This document shows positions 1-6,935 of a stretch of DNA of 13,032 nt, in pieces. The position numbers and the translations under genes are program-made. Location: the NCBI GenBank assembly GCA_002293265.1, contig DBCW01000049.1, positions 6,993 to 20,024 on the forward strand. Reading direction: 5' to 3'. The notes below the pieces were generated by a model. That model searched no databases. It was not told the DNA's origin and saw only the letters and a list, made by a program, of their open reading frames with translations. Positions within the stretch are counted from its first letter, which is position 1, and each line of letters starts with the position of its first letter. The DNA comes from Eggerthellales bacterium UBA948. Lineage in GTDB: Bacteria > Actinomycetota > Coriobacteriia > Coriobacteriales > UBA8131.

Positions 1-1778
1 ATGTGGGCAAGGAAGCTGCTCTTGGCATTGTTTGCAGCCTCAAGGTCACGGGTTCTGCTTGCCACAAGCTCTTCTAAACGGGCACCGGCTCTACGCTTTC
101 TTTGCCAGAGGGTAATTAGGGTAACTACGCCACAAAGCAGCAAAACAGCAGTTCCTATTAGCCACGGTCGCTGAACTTGCGCCAGTTTTGACTCGTAATT
201 ATACGTTCTTTGTGTCCATTGCTCTGAGATATGATCGACATTTATCACCTTAAACGCCTTGTTAAAGATTGAGACCAACGCTGCATGCTCTTTATTAAAT
301 CCGATAATAGACTCTGAGCTCTGTTCAAAAGTGATGTTGGCTTTGTAGCCGGTAAACTCAAGGAAGTTTGTGAGCATTATTAGTTGGCGCTGGCTAGACA
401 TGACCAGATCTACTTCGCCGCGCGCCAGCCCTTCAAACGCACTATCCGGATTGGGATACTCGATCACATTTTGGTGGTCGGGAAACCAGGTGGTAAATAA
501 TTCATCATACGCTGTATCAGTCGCAATACCTACTCGCATATTCTGCACTTCCGATATGCCTATATCGGGTGTCTCGGATTTGGAAATCAAGGTGTAATAG
601 TCTGTTAGGAGTGCAGTATCCGGCCACAGAAAGCGACCTCGCCTCTCGTCAGAAGGCAATAATTCTGATACCAGATAGGCATCTCCTGCCTCCAGCATTT
701 TAAGCAGATCTGCCCAGGCAACTGTCTCATCATTTACCAGCTCAAAGGTCATACCGGTAAGCTCTTCTACTTCTGTAAGCACATCAAAAAAGATGCCACC
801 CCACTGCTCTTCGTGACTGTCGTAAAAACATATCGGGTAGTTGTAATGCTCTGTTGCAATCGGGATAACCGGGTTAGCTTTTATGTAAGCTTTTTCTTCG
901 TCTGTCAGTTGCACATACAACTTGTGCTTTTCCAGCTCTCTTTCGCCTAATCGGTATAGTTCGGTTATATTTTCCTGAAACCCTCTATCTTGCAGAGCTT
1001 TTTGAACTACGGAGATGATCGGTTCGTACTTCTTAGACTTGGTAGCCATGGAGACGGGATTATTTATCACCGGATACAGATCTTGTACGACCATACTGCT
1101 GTTCACGTTAAAGATGGCTTCCGAGCTGCCCTCGTCAAAGAATGCGTCTATTTCGCCGGCTTCCAACAGCTGTATAGCTGTCTCGATATCGTCAACAAAT
1201 ACCTTCTCTACAGTGTATGCGGTGTGGTCATCTACAACTTGAGCTGTGTTGGCATTGCTCAAAAATGCATATTTAGGCACACGTTGCTCTATGATCTCCG
1301 CTAAAGATAGGCTGTCAGCACGTTTTGTGTATTTTATTGTGCGATCAGCAATTTTATCGGTCATATAAAAGCCGCTTGCACGCCTTTCTTCTGTAGCGGT
1401 AATCTCACCGGTAAAAGCAATTTCTCCGGAGTCCAAGCCTTCGAGAATCTCGTCCCATTCATATAGCTTAAGTTCAAAATTAATGCCAAACAACTCAGTC
1501 ATTAATTGGCAATACATCGCTGCATAACCACGCACTTCGCCGTCTTCTTCAAAAGCTTCTTTGCTGGATAGTGCGCCGTATACAATTGGCTCACCTTCTG
1601 CCTGCAGCGCTTCTACCGCTTTGATCTCTTCTTCTGTAACTCCTGGAATATCGCGAAATGATGTAAAGGTTGTTGTTTTCGTATTTGCCTCAGCTTGAGG
1701 TGTGGTACAGCCAAAACATGTTGCCAACAGCAAGACCGTTGAAAGCAACACGCTAGCAGCTCTTTTGATGAAAGTCAT
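1..1778 (-). CDS. Sensor histidine kinase with tandem solute-binding domains (C-terminal part cut off)
   Basis: The reading frame is open from the ATG at 1778 to the window edge, giving 592 visible residues. Residues 1-20 are a hydrophobic signal segment. It is followed by Cys21 and Cys24 (non-canonical lipoprotein sites) and by AEA at 29-31, a possible signal peptidase I site. Two periplasmic-binding-protein-like domains (SBP family 3 type) follow at about 50-275 and 291-525; the second opens with the typical LTDEEKAYI lead-in. A single membrane segment lies at about 539-558, then a basic stretch and LEELVASRTRDLEAANNAKS, the linker that precedes a HisKA domain. The last residues, SSFLAH, match the start of a DHp helix, so the catalytic His should lie just outside the window. 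The layout is that of EvgS/BvgS-type sensors, where ligand binding outside the membrane controls an internal kinase. The ligand is unknown. No strong ribosome site is seen before the ATG. A GGDEF output is less likely given SSFLAH. Confidence 0.85.
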   Translation of the reverse strand, partial: MTFIKRAASVLLSTVLLLATCFGCTTPQAEANTKTTTFTSFRDIPGVTEEEIKAVEALQAEGEPIVYGALSSKEAFEEDGEVRGYAAMYCQLMTELFGINFELKLYEWDEILEGLDSGEIAFTGEITATEERRASGFYMTDKIADRTIKYTKRADSLSLAEIIEQRVPKYAFLSNANTAQVVDDHTAYTVEKVFVDDIETAIQLLEAGEIDAFFDEGSSEAIFNVNSSMVVQDLYPVINNPVSMATKSKKYEPIISVVQKALQDRGFQENITELYRLGERELEKHKLYVQLTDEEKAYIKANPVIPIATEHYNYPICFYDSHEEQWGGIFFDVLTEVEELTGMTFELVNDETVAWADLLKMLEAGDAYLVSELLPSDERRGRFLWPDTALLTDYYTLISKSETPDIGISEVQNMRVGIATDTAYDELFTTWFPDHQNVIEYPNPDSAFEGLARGEVDLVMSSQRQLIMLTNFLEFTGYKANITFEQSSESIIGFNKEHAALVSIFNKAFKVINVDHISEQWTQRTYNYESKLAQVQRPWLIGTAVLLLCGVVTLITLWQRKRRAGARLEELVASRTRDLEAANNAKSSFLAH

Positions 1779-1881
1779 ACCACCCAACGCCTTTCGCAAA
1801 CACACCGTGCTATATGAAATGCAGATAATTTTGAGGGTACGAACTGTTTATTCACTTGATTCTCCACCCATACCCATGAGT

Positions 1882-1910
1882 ATTCTAATATTTTGCATAT
1901 TCATATACAA
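1882..1910 (-). promoter_or_regulatory. Candidate promoter of the sensor kinase gene
   Basis: On the minus strand TTGTAT (1905-1910) and TAGAAT (1882-1887) are separated by exactly 17 bases, a sigma-70-like arrangement with a good -10. The start codon is about 100 bases downstream, so the leader would be rather long. It is predicted from sequence only. Confidence 0.35.
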
Positions 1911-1960
1911 GTATGCACCGATAAGAGTTGATTATCTGTTGTCATGCTTTATTTTTTTGC

Positions 1961-1989
1961 TTTACTTCTTTCAAACCTCGTGTTAAGAT
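1961..1989 (+). promoter_or_regulatory. Candidate promoter of the DUF2325 gene
   Basis: TTTACT (1961-1966), a 17-base spacer and TAAGAT (1984-1989) form a sigma-70-like promoter. TG sits one base before the -10, giving an extended -10 (TGtTAAGAT). The predicted start is near 1996 and the DUF2325 ATG is about 40 bases further on. Together with the minus-strand promoter at 1882-1910 it makes 1779-2035 a divergent control region. Confidence 0.4.
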
Positions 1990-1990
1990 G

Positions 1991-2002
1991 TCTAAAGTTA
2001 GA
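1991..2002. promoter_or_regulatory. Small inverted repeat at the predicted transcription start of DUF2325
   Basis: TCTAA-AG-TTAGA is a perfect 5-2-5 inverted repeat directly after the predicted -10 of the DUF2325 promoter. Its position would suit a repressor operator. Repeats this short also occur by chance, and no known operator consensus is recognised. Confidence 0.2.
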
Positions 2003-2035
2003 TGAGACTTACTTTTGACAGGGAGACTGAAGTTT

Positions 2036-2323
2036 ATGAGTATTGTTATTGTTGGTGGCCATGAGAGAATGGAGTGCCAGTACAAAGATATCTGCAAGAA
2101 ATACCATTGCAAGTCCAAAGTATTTACCAAGTGTAAGAAAAATCTTGACAGCCTAATTGGCGATCCAGACCTGATAGTGTTGTTCACTAATCCCGTTTCG
2201 CACGAAATGATAAAGGTGGCAAAAAAGACTGCGGCTGCCAAAGGCATCGGTTTAGTGCAGTCACATTGTGGTAGCGGCAACTCGCTTAAGACCATTCTTG
2301 AATCTCATAAAGCGGTTGCCTAA
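2036..2323 (+). CDS. DUF2325 domain protein, small Cys/His-containing
   Basis: A 95-residue protein of the DUF2325 family, function unknown. The family signature is visible: N-terminal strand and loop VIVGGHERM (4-12), a central VLFTNPVSHEM segment (48-58), and SHCGSGNSL near the end (76-84). Cysteines at 14, 20, 25, 33 and 78 with histidines at 9, 24, 56 and 77 are many for this size, which would fit metal binding or redox sensing, but that is inference. The ATG at 2036 is chosen over an in-frame TTG at 2015 because AGGGAG at 2020-2025 gives a 10-base spacing and because family members begin at MSxVIVGG. It is the only plus-strand gene seen. It is transcribed away from the sensor kinase gene and converges on rlmB with a 10-base gap. 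Confidence 0.9.
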   Translation: MSIVIVGGHERMECQYKDICKKYHCKSKVFTKCKKNLDSLIGDPDLIVLFTNPVSHEMIKVAKKTAAAKGIGLVQSHCGSGNSLKTILESHKAVA

Positions 2324-2350
2324 GGAAGTGCCGTTAATCATTGCTTCCTT
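2322..2350. terminator. Hairpin between convergent DUF2325 and rlmB, possible two-way terminator
   Basis: AAGGAAG (2322-2328) and CTTCCTT (2344-2350) are perfectly complementary across a 15-base loop that includes the rlmB stop codon; the DUF2325 stop overlaps the left arm. The site is right for a shared terminator of two genes meeting tail to tail. Neither strand has a T tract right after the stem, so it is at best a weak intrinsic terminator. Confidence 0.3.
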
Positions 2351-3152
2351 GAAGGTTGACCTTTCTTAGCCATTCGTAGGCTATTGCTGTGAAAGCTTGG
2401 GCTACGTTTAGAGACTGTGTTACGCCGCGTTGCGGTAACTTAAACTCAAAATCACATACTTCTCTTACCAGGCGAGATACACCTGTGTCTTCGGCACCCA
2501 TAACGATCACTAATCGACCTTCCAGTGGCGCTTGCCAGATATCTTGAGCTGCATGCTCTGTGGCAGCAGCTACCCAAAAGCCCTCTTCTTGCAGTCGTCT
2601 AATCGAGGTTACCAAGTTAGCCTCACGTGCTACCTTTAAGTGCTGTACCGCGCCTGCCGATGTTCGATAGACGGCTTCGTTTACAGGGGCGGATCGTTTG
2701 TTGGGAATTAGCACGCCTGAAGCACCAACCACCTCGGCACTTCTCAAGATTGCCCCCATATTACCGGCATCTGTAATGTGATCCAGCGCTACGATCAGCG
2801 CATCTTTCTTACCTGCAGTTGCCTTTATCAGATCAAAAAGAGTCGCGTACTTATAGTCAAACGAAGTTACGGCAAAGCTATCGCTAACGTCTCGCCAGTG
2901 TTGATCTTCTTGGGGCGCAAAGCTGTCCGTTTTGGGTGCTGAGTAAGATGCCTTGACGGTTTTGCTGTTTGCGGGTCGTTTAAAAGTGTCGCCGGGTTTA
3001 GGAGAGCTCTGTTTGAAAGGTGTGCGTGAAGATCGTTGAGACTGCACCGCTTTCTCTGCATTTTTGCTGTTTGTTCCTCGCCTGCCGCCTTGTGTGTTAT
3101 TGGAGCGCCCGGATGTGCCTCTTCGCGATGAACTCCTGCTGCTACTTGCCAT
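2334..3152 (-). CDS. rlmB: SpoU/TrmH-family RNA 2'-O-ribose methyltransferase, RlmB-like, with disordered N-terminus
   Basis: A 272-residue SPOUT methyltransferase that should use SAM to methylate a ribose 2'-OH; by family and location the likely target is 23S rRNA, as for RlmB. The three SpoU motifs are intact: motif 1 in ITDAGNMGAILRSAE (126-140, Asn131, Arg137), motif 2 VMGAEDTGVSR (217-227, Glu221) and motif 3 LPQRGVTQSLNVAQA (239-253, Ser247, Asn249). The usual N-terminal substrate-binding domain is not recognisable. Residues 1 to about 90 are instead Ser/Arg/Lys/Gln-rich and low in hydrophobics, so probably disordered and RNA-binding. The ATG overlaps the cysS stop (TAATG), with GAGGAAG just upstream, so translation is probably coupled to cysS. 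It is the last gene of the ispD-rlmB unit. The exact target could also be a tRNA. Confidence 0.88.
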   Translation of the reverse strand: MASSSRSSSRRGTSGRSNNTQGGRRGTNSKNAEKAVQSQRSSRTPFKQSSPKPGDTFKRPANSKTVKASYSAPKTDSFAPQEDQHWRDVSDSFAVTSFDYKYATLFDLIKATAGKKDALIVALDHITDAGNMGAILRSAEVVGASGVLIPNKRSAPVNEAVYRTSAGAVQHLKVAREANLVTSIRRLQEEGFWVAAATEHAAQDIWQAPLEGRLVIVMGAEDTGVSRLVREVCDFEFKLPQRGVTQSLNVAQAFTAIAYEWLRKVNLQGSND

Positions 3153-4657
3153 TACTTCCTCACAATACGAGTACCTGATGGCGTATCTTCGATCATTAGT
3201 CCAAGCTCAGACAAGCCATCACGGATCGCGTCAGCCAAAGCCCAGTCTTTATTGGCTCGGGCATTGTTTCGTGCCTCAAGCAACAGATCAACTGCCGCTG
3301 CCGGAATGTCTCCGCTAAAACCAACCAGTTTACCGGCTAAAGCTACTACGCCTTCCGGGATCTCTTCTTCGTTGTTATCGGCCTTGGCTAAAAGATCTAC
3401 TCCGAGCACTGCAAGTAACTCCACAATTGTGTCATGCGCCTCGATTACGGCAAGGCGATGCGACTCGCCATAAATGCCGTCTTTGACGCTGGAGTTTCCT
3501 GCAGTTACAAGCTCGAATATGGCTGACACAGCGCCGGCAGCATTAAAGTCATCATCCATATGATGCACAAACTGCTCGCGTGTGGCTTCGATATGTTTGA
3601 GCAAGTCTCCTGTCCATGAAACCGACTTATCGCCCAACTCATTAGGCGCTACAGCCACCGGAGCATAGCTCTCAATTGCCCACGACAAATTGCGCAGTGC
3701 GCTTTCTATGCGCTCCAAAGATGCCGTGGCTTCTTGCAAGCGTTCCACCGAATAGTCAAACTGCGAACGATAATGCGTTTGCAGCATCAAGAGCCGCAAA
3801 GCTTGCGGGCGTACGTGCTCCAAGACATCTTTAAGTAGCAAGAAATTGCCTTCAGACTTAGACATTTTTTCTTGGTCTATCGTAAGCATACCGCCGTGCA
3901 GCCAATACTTTACAAACGGCTTACCTGTGCAGGCCTCAGATTGAGCAACCTCATTTTCATGGTGAGGAAATACGAGGTCGTCGCCACCGCCATGAATATC
4001 AAACGGCGTGCCTAGGTAGCGCTCACTCATAGCCGAACATTCGATATGCCAACCGGGTCTGCCGCTGCCCCAAGGTGCCTCCCACGCCGGTTCACCCGGC
4101 TTGGCAGCCTTCCATAAGGCAAAGTCCAAGGCATCACGTTTGCGCGAATCCACCTCTACGCGTGCGCCGCTGAGCAGCTGGTCGATATCGCGACCGCTTA
4201 AACGCCCATACTCAGGAAATGAACGCACGGCAAAGTACACATCTCCGTCTATTGCATATGCATGACCACTGTCGATAAGCGTTTGGATTATCTCGATCAT
4301 TGAGGAAATCTCTTGGGTTGCCCGCGGGCGAATAGTTGGCTCTTTTACACCGATCTCGTCCATAACATCAATAAATGCCTGAGAGTAATACTCGGCCACC
4401 TCCGCTGGTGTACTGCCCTCTTCTTTGGCGCGGTTGATAATCTTGTCATCCACATCTGTGAGGTTTTGTACGAATGTCACATCAAAACCGGAGTATTCAA
4501 GGTAACGTCTGATTACGTCAAAACTCAAGAATGTGCGAGCATTCCCGATGTGTATGTGGTTGTAGACGGTAGGACCACACATATAAAAACTAACCTTACC
4601 CGCCTCGCGCGGAACAAATTCTTCTTTGCTGCGTGTTAGTGTGTTATATACTTTCAT
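3152..4657 (-). CDS. cysS: Cysteinyl-tRNA synthetase
   Basis: A full-length class I aminoacyl-tRNA synthetase of 501 residues, slightly longer than the usual 460-480, that charges tRNA-Cys with cysteine in the cytoplasm. The HIGH-type motif is HIGN (36-39), a variant common in this family. KMSKS is at 264-268. The zinc ligands that select cysteine are all present: Cys27, Cys207 (in WHIECSAM), His232 and Glu236 (in HHENE). The C-terminal 230 or so residues are the helical DALR/anticodon-binding part. The gene starts inside cysE: its ATG lies 14 bases before the end of cysE, with GGAAGAAG in the cysE coding sequence as ribosome site. This couples cysteine synthesis with cysteine charging. The stop overlaps the rlmB ATG by one base. 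Confidence 0.97.
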   Translation of the reverse strand: MKVYNTLTRSKEEFVPREAGKVSFYMCGPTVYNHIHIGNARTFLSFDVIRRYLEYSGFDVTFVQNLTDVDDKIINRAKEEGSTPAEVAEYYSQAFIDVMDEIGVKEPTIRPRATQEISSMIEIIQTLIDSGHAYAIDGDVYFAVRSFPEYGRLSGRDIDQLLSGARVEVDSRKRDALDFALWKAAKPGEPAWEAPWGSGRPGWHIECSAMSERYLGTPFDIHGGGDDLVFPHHENEVAQSEACTGKPFVKYWLHGGMLTIDQEKMSKSEGNFLLLKDVLEHVRPQALRLLMLQTHYRSQFDYSVERLQEATASLERIESALRNLSWAIESYAPVAVAPNELGDKSVSWTGDLLKHIEATREQFVHHMDDDFNAAGAVSAIFELVTAGNSSVKDGIYGESHRLAVIEAHDTIVELLAVLGVDLLAKADNNEEEIPEGVVALAGKLVGFSGDIPAAAVDLLLEARNNARANKDWALADAIRDGLSELGLMIEDTPSGTRIVRK

Positions 4658-5489
4658 GTTCTTCTTCCGTGTCTTTTTCGTGTGCAGGCTCGGTTTTCGC
4701 AGTCTCTTCCTCTTTGCTGTCTATGGTATTTTTTGCTTCCACGATCGGACGCTGCCCCGGTCTGACAACCGGTTCTGCTCTCCAAGGAATCGCTCCTAAA
4801 AATGGCCTAACCTGCTCTTCGATATCTGCGCCCATTGCCTGCTTGGATCGCTCTTCCAGCGCAGCCGAGCGTTCTTCAAGCTCTGCAACTCGCGCCATCA
4901 ACTCTGTAATCTGGCTCTCTAATGGGTCAGGCATCAGATCGCGTCGGTGAGGATCTGCCGGACAGATACGCATGCCGTTTTGCCAAACAACACGACCGGG
5001 AATACCCACTACAGTACAGTCTTCCGGCACGTTATCTACAACTACCGCTCCGCCACCAACCTTAGAGCGAGCTCCTATGGTGATGTTTCCGAGGACCGAA
5101 GCGCCCACACCGATAATTGCACCTGCTTCGACATTTGGATGGCGCTTGCCGTGTTCTTTTCCGGTACCACCAAGTGTCACGCCCTGAAATATGGTTACGT
5201 CATCAGCGACAATTGCCGTCTCGCCAATGATTACACCCATGCCATGATCGATAAAGACCCTGCGACCGAGCGTTGCGCCGGGATGTATCTCGATACCGGT
5301 GAAAAACCTGGTAACTTGACTCAAAAAGCGTGCGATGCCTCGCCTACCGTGTCGCCAAAGCCAATTCTCAAAACGATGAGCAGCTGTAGCTTGGATTCCC
5401 GGGTAGCACAAAAAGATTGCAACAGACGATGTCGCAGCCGGATCGAGACCTTTGACCGCTTTTATATCCTCGCGTAGCTTCTTAAACAA
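4644..5489 (-). CDS. cysE: Serine O-acetyltransferase with C-terminal coiled-coil/acidic extension
   Basis: It transfers acetyl from acetyl-CoA to L-serine, giving O-acetylserine for cysteine synthesis. Residues 1-65 are the helical N-terminal part (short, as in bacilli). Residues 66-165 are a left-handed beta-helix of hexapeptide repeats. The catalytic pair Asp81-His82 (IDHGMGVIIG) and His117 (GKRHPNV) are present, as is the GGTGKEHGKRHP loop. The family normally ends near 170-180, but this protein continues to 281. The tail has a predicted coiled coil at about 190-218 (LESQITELMARVAELEERS) and a highly acidic end (252-281). The start is a TTG at 5489, supported by GGAGG five bases upstream; the first 8 bases overlap the end of ispF. 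The gene overlaps cysS by 14 bases. The tail may mediate oligomer or partner binding, or may cover the site where CysK binds the CysE C-terminus; both ideas are inference. Confidence 0.94.
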   Translation of the reverse strand: MFKKLREDIKAVKGLDPAATSSVAIFLCYPGIQATAAHRFENWLWRHGRRGIARFLSQVTRFFTGIEIHPGATLGRRVFIDHGMGVIIGETAIVADDVTIFQGVTLGGTGKEHGKRHPNVEAGAIIGVGASVLGNITIGARSKVGGGAVVVDNVPEDCTVVGIPGRVVWQNGMRICPADPHRRDLMPDPLESQITELMARVAELEERSAALEERSKQAMGADIEEQVRPFLGAIPWRAEPVVRPGQRPIVEAKNTIDSKEEETAKTEPAHEKDTEEEHESI

Positions 5490-6000
5490 TTTGACCTCCG
5501 CAGGTGTTTTTAGTCAAAATTACTACAGATTCAGCAGCAATGCCTTCGCCACGCCCGGTAAACCCTAGTCGTTCTGTGGTGGTAGCTTTAACGCCAACTT
5601 GATCAGTATCTATCTCTAATGCCGCAGCCAGGTTTTTGCGCATCAGTTCTCGATGTGGCGACATCTTTGGAGACTGTGCCACGATCACACTGTCCACATC
5701 TACAATTTGCCATCCGGATTTGCGCACCAAGACCCCACAGTGAGCAAGTAGCTCAAGGGAGTTGGCTTTGGCGTATTTTGGATCACTGTCCGGAAAATGC
5801 TCGCCAATGTCTCCAAGTCTGGCGGCACCCAGTAAGGCATCGGAGATCGCATGGGCTAAGACATCAGCATCCGAATGCCCCATCAGACCACGCTCATAAT
5901 CAATGTTTACACCGCCTATGATAAGTGGACGATCGTCTTCGGGGGAAGCAAAAGCATGGACATCATAACCAATGCCGATTCGCTGAGAGTTGTAGTTCAT
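5482..6000 (-). CDS. ispF: 2-C-methyl-D-erythritol 2,4-cyclodiphosphate synthase
   Basis: IspF catalyses the fifth step of the MEP isoprenoid pathway, closing CDP-ME 2-phosphate to MEcPP with release of CMP; it acts as a trimer. Numbered from the ATG at 6000 (172 residues), the metal ligands are Asp13 and His15 (IGIGYDVHAF) and His50. HSDADVLAHAISDALLGA (42-59) and the C-terminal KATTTERLGFTGRGEGIAAE are canonical. Two starts are possible: ATG 6000, seven bases after the ispD stop, or an in-frame GTG at 6021 that adds seven residues and overlaps ispD by 14 bases. Neither has a clear Shine-Dalgarno; the ATG is preferred because family members begin close to RIGxGxDVH. The last codons also carry the ribosome site of cysE. 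It follows ispD directly, as in many bacteria. Confidence 0.96.
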   Translation of the reverse strand: MNYNSQRIGIGYDVHAFASPEDDRPLIIGGVNIDYERGLMGHSDADVLAHAISDALLGAARLGDIGEHFPDSDPKYAKANSLELLAHCGVLVRKSGWQIVDVDSVIVAQSPKMSPHRELMRKNLAAALEIDTDQVGVKATTTERLGFTGRGEGIAAESVVILTKNTCGGQIV

Positions 6001-6007
6001 TTGCGTA

Positions 6008-6886
6008 TCACAGCCGTTCACGCAGTCGTAAAGCTAACCCGGCCTCAACAGATGAGCGATCTTCAGGAACTGTAATCTTAATATTGTCGCGCGGACCTTT
6101 TACCAGGATGACTCTACCATTTATGCGCTCAACGAGCGACGAGTCATCGGTGCCCACAAAACCTTCTGCTAAAGCTGTGGCGTAAGCTTCACGAAGCACA
6201 TTTGCTCTAAACACTTGAGGAGTTTGTGCCACCCAAAACGCCGAACGATCCGGAGTTCCGATAATACCGTTTTCGCCAACGATCTTTAAAGTGTCGATGG
6301 ATGGATAACCCACCACCGCACCGTCAGCATCAATGTTTCCGCGAAGTGCCGATATAGTGTGGTCTATCAAATAAGATGTCACCAGCGGTCTGACAGCATC
6401 GTGAATAGCAATGAACTCGTATTCATCCCCCACCTTACCGATTCCGGCAAATGAAGACTCTTGGCGTATCTCGCCCGCGGGAACCATTACCACAGGAGTC
6501 ACAAACGGAAAACCATCAATGGCTTCTCGACAATACTCGTCAATTCTGTCTCCCGGAGCAACAACTACGATCAGACCTACATCGGCAACGGCATCAAATG
6601 CTTCTGCGCTCCAAGTTAGTATCGGCTTGCCACACAGCTCAAGTAGTTGTTTTCCGCCTGCTCTTCCAAAGCGATCACCGGAACCGCCGGCCAAAATCAC
6701 GGCGGCAGTCTTTGGGTTTTTAGATATCTGACCACGAATAGCCACAAGCGGAGAAGTTAAGATATCGATGTGCTCCTTTTTGAGCATGAACTCGGGAGCA
6801 GTCAGTACAGACGGCGAGTGAACAGGATCAACTAAGCGGTCGTTAGAGCCTGCATTTGGAAATGAAATGTTCAAAGTGCCGTCCAT
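6008..6886 (-). CDS. ispD: 2-C-methyl-D-erythritol 4-phosphate cytidylyltransferase with N-terminal extension
   Basis: IspD joins CTP and MEP to give CDP-ME in the MEP pathway. The catalytic domain starts at about residue 59, with the nucleotide-binding loop AAVILAGGSGDRFG (61-74) and Lys79. IHDAVRPLV (161-169), FWVAQTPQVF (217-226), GTDDSS (245-250) and DNIKITVPED (267-276) follow as in the family. The protein is 292 residues, against about 230-240 usual, because of about 58 extra N-terminal residues without recognised domain or signal peptide. The long start at 6886 is chosen because AGGAC lies directly upstream and a strong -10 sits 40 bases before it. The inner ATG at 6787 has no ribosome site. 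It is the first gene of the ispD-ispF-cysE-cysS-rlmB unit. A miscalled start is the main alternative explanation for the extension. Confidence 0.95.
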   Translation of the reverse strand: MDGTLNISFPNAGSNDRLVDPVHSPSVLTAPEFMLKKEHIDILTSPLVAIRGQISKNPKTAAVILAGGSGDRFGRAGGKQLLELCGKPILTWSAEAFDAVADVGLIVVVAPGDRIDEYCREAIDGFPFVTPVVMVPAGEIRQESSFAGIGKVGDEYEFIAIHDAVRPLVTSYLIDHTISALRGNIDADGAVVGYPSIDTLKIVGENGIIGTPDRSAFWVAQTPQVFRANVLREAYATALAEGFVGTDDSSLVERINGRVILVKGPRDNIKITVPEDRSSVEAGLALRLRERL

Positions 6887-6926
6887 GTGTCCTGTCTCTT
6901 AATTAATAGGCCTTTTATTGTGAGGA

Positions 6927-6935
6927 ATTATAACA
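6927..6935 (-). promoter_or_regulatory. Extended -10 promoter in front of ispD
   Basis: On the minus strand TGtTATAAT is a perfect extended -10 element (TATAAT at 6927-6932, TG at 6934-6935). It directly follows the TAG stop of the preceding permease gene. No good -35 is seen at 16-18 bases, as is usual for extended -10 promoters. The start would be near 6920, giving a leader of about 33 bases to the ispD ATG. It would let ispD-rlmB be expressed independently of the exporter genes. Confidence 0.55.

Noticed and set aside
551..568. 7-bp hairpin CCGATAT/ATATCGG in the sensor kinase gene
   Set aside because: Stems of this size with short loops are expected several times in the window by chance, and no T tract follows.
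2015..2020. Perfect TTGACA -35 hexamer before DUF2325
   Set aside because: No -10 is found at 16-18 bases (GAGTAT lies in the coding start), and it overlaps the ribosome binding site. The TTTACT/TAAGAT pair upstream is better placed.
3422..4329. Ten-base palindromes in cysS (CACAATTGTG, TGCATATGCA, GCCCGCGGGC)
   Set aside because: Palindromes of five base pairs are expected about a dozen times by chance in 13 kb, so they are not evidence for sites.
4947..5477. 176-residue plus-strand open frame opposite cysE
   Set aside because: It is an antisense shadow of a well-supported cysE and shows no domain or start signal.
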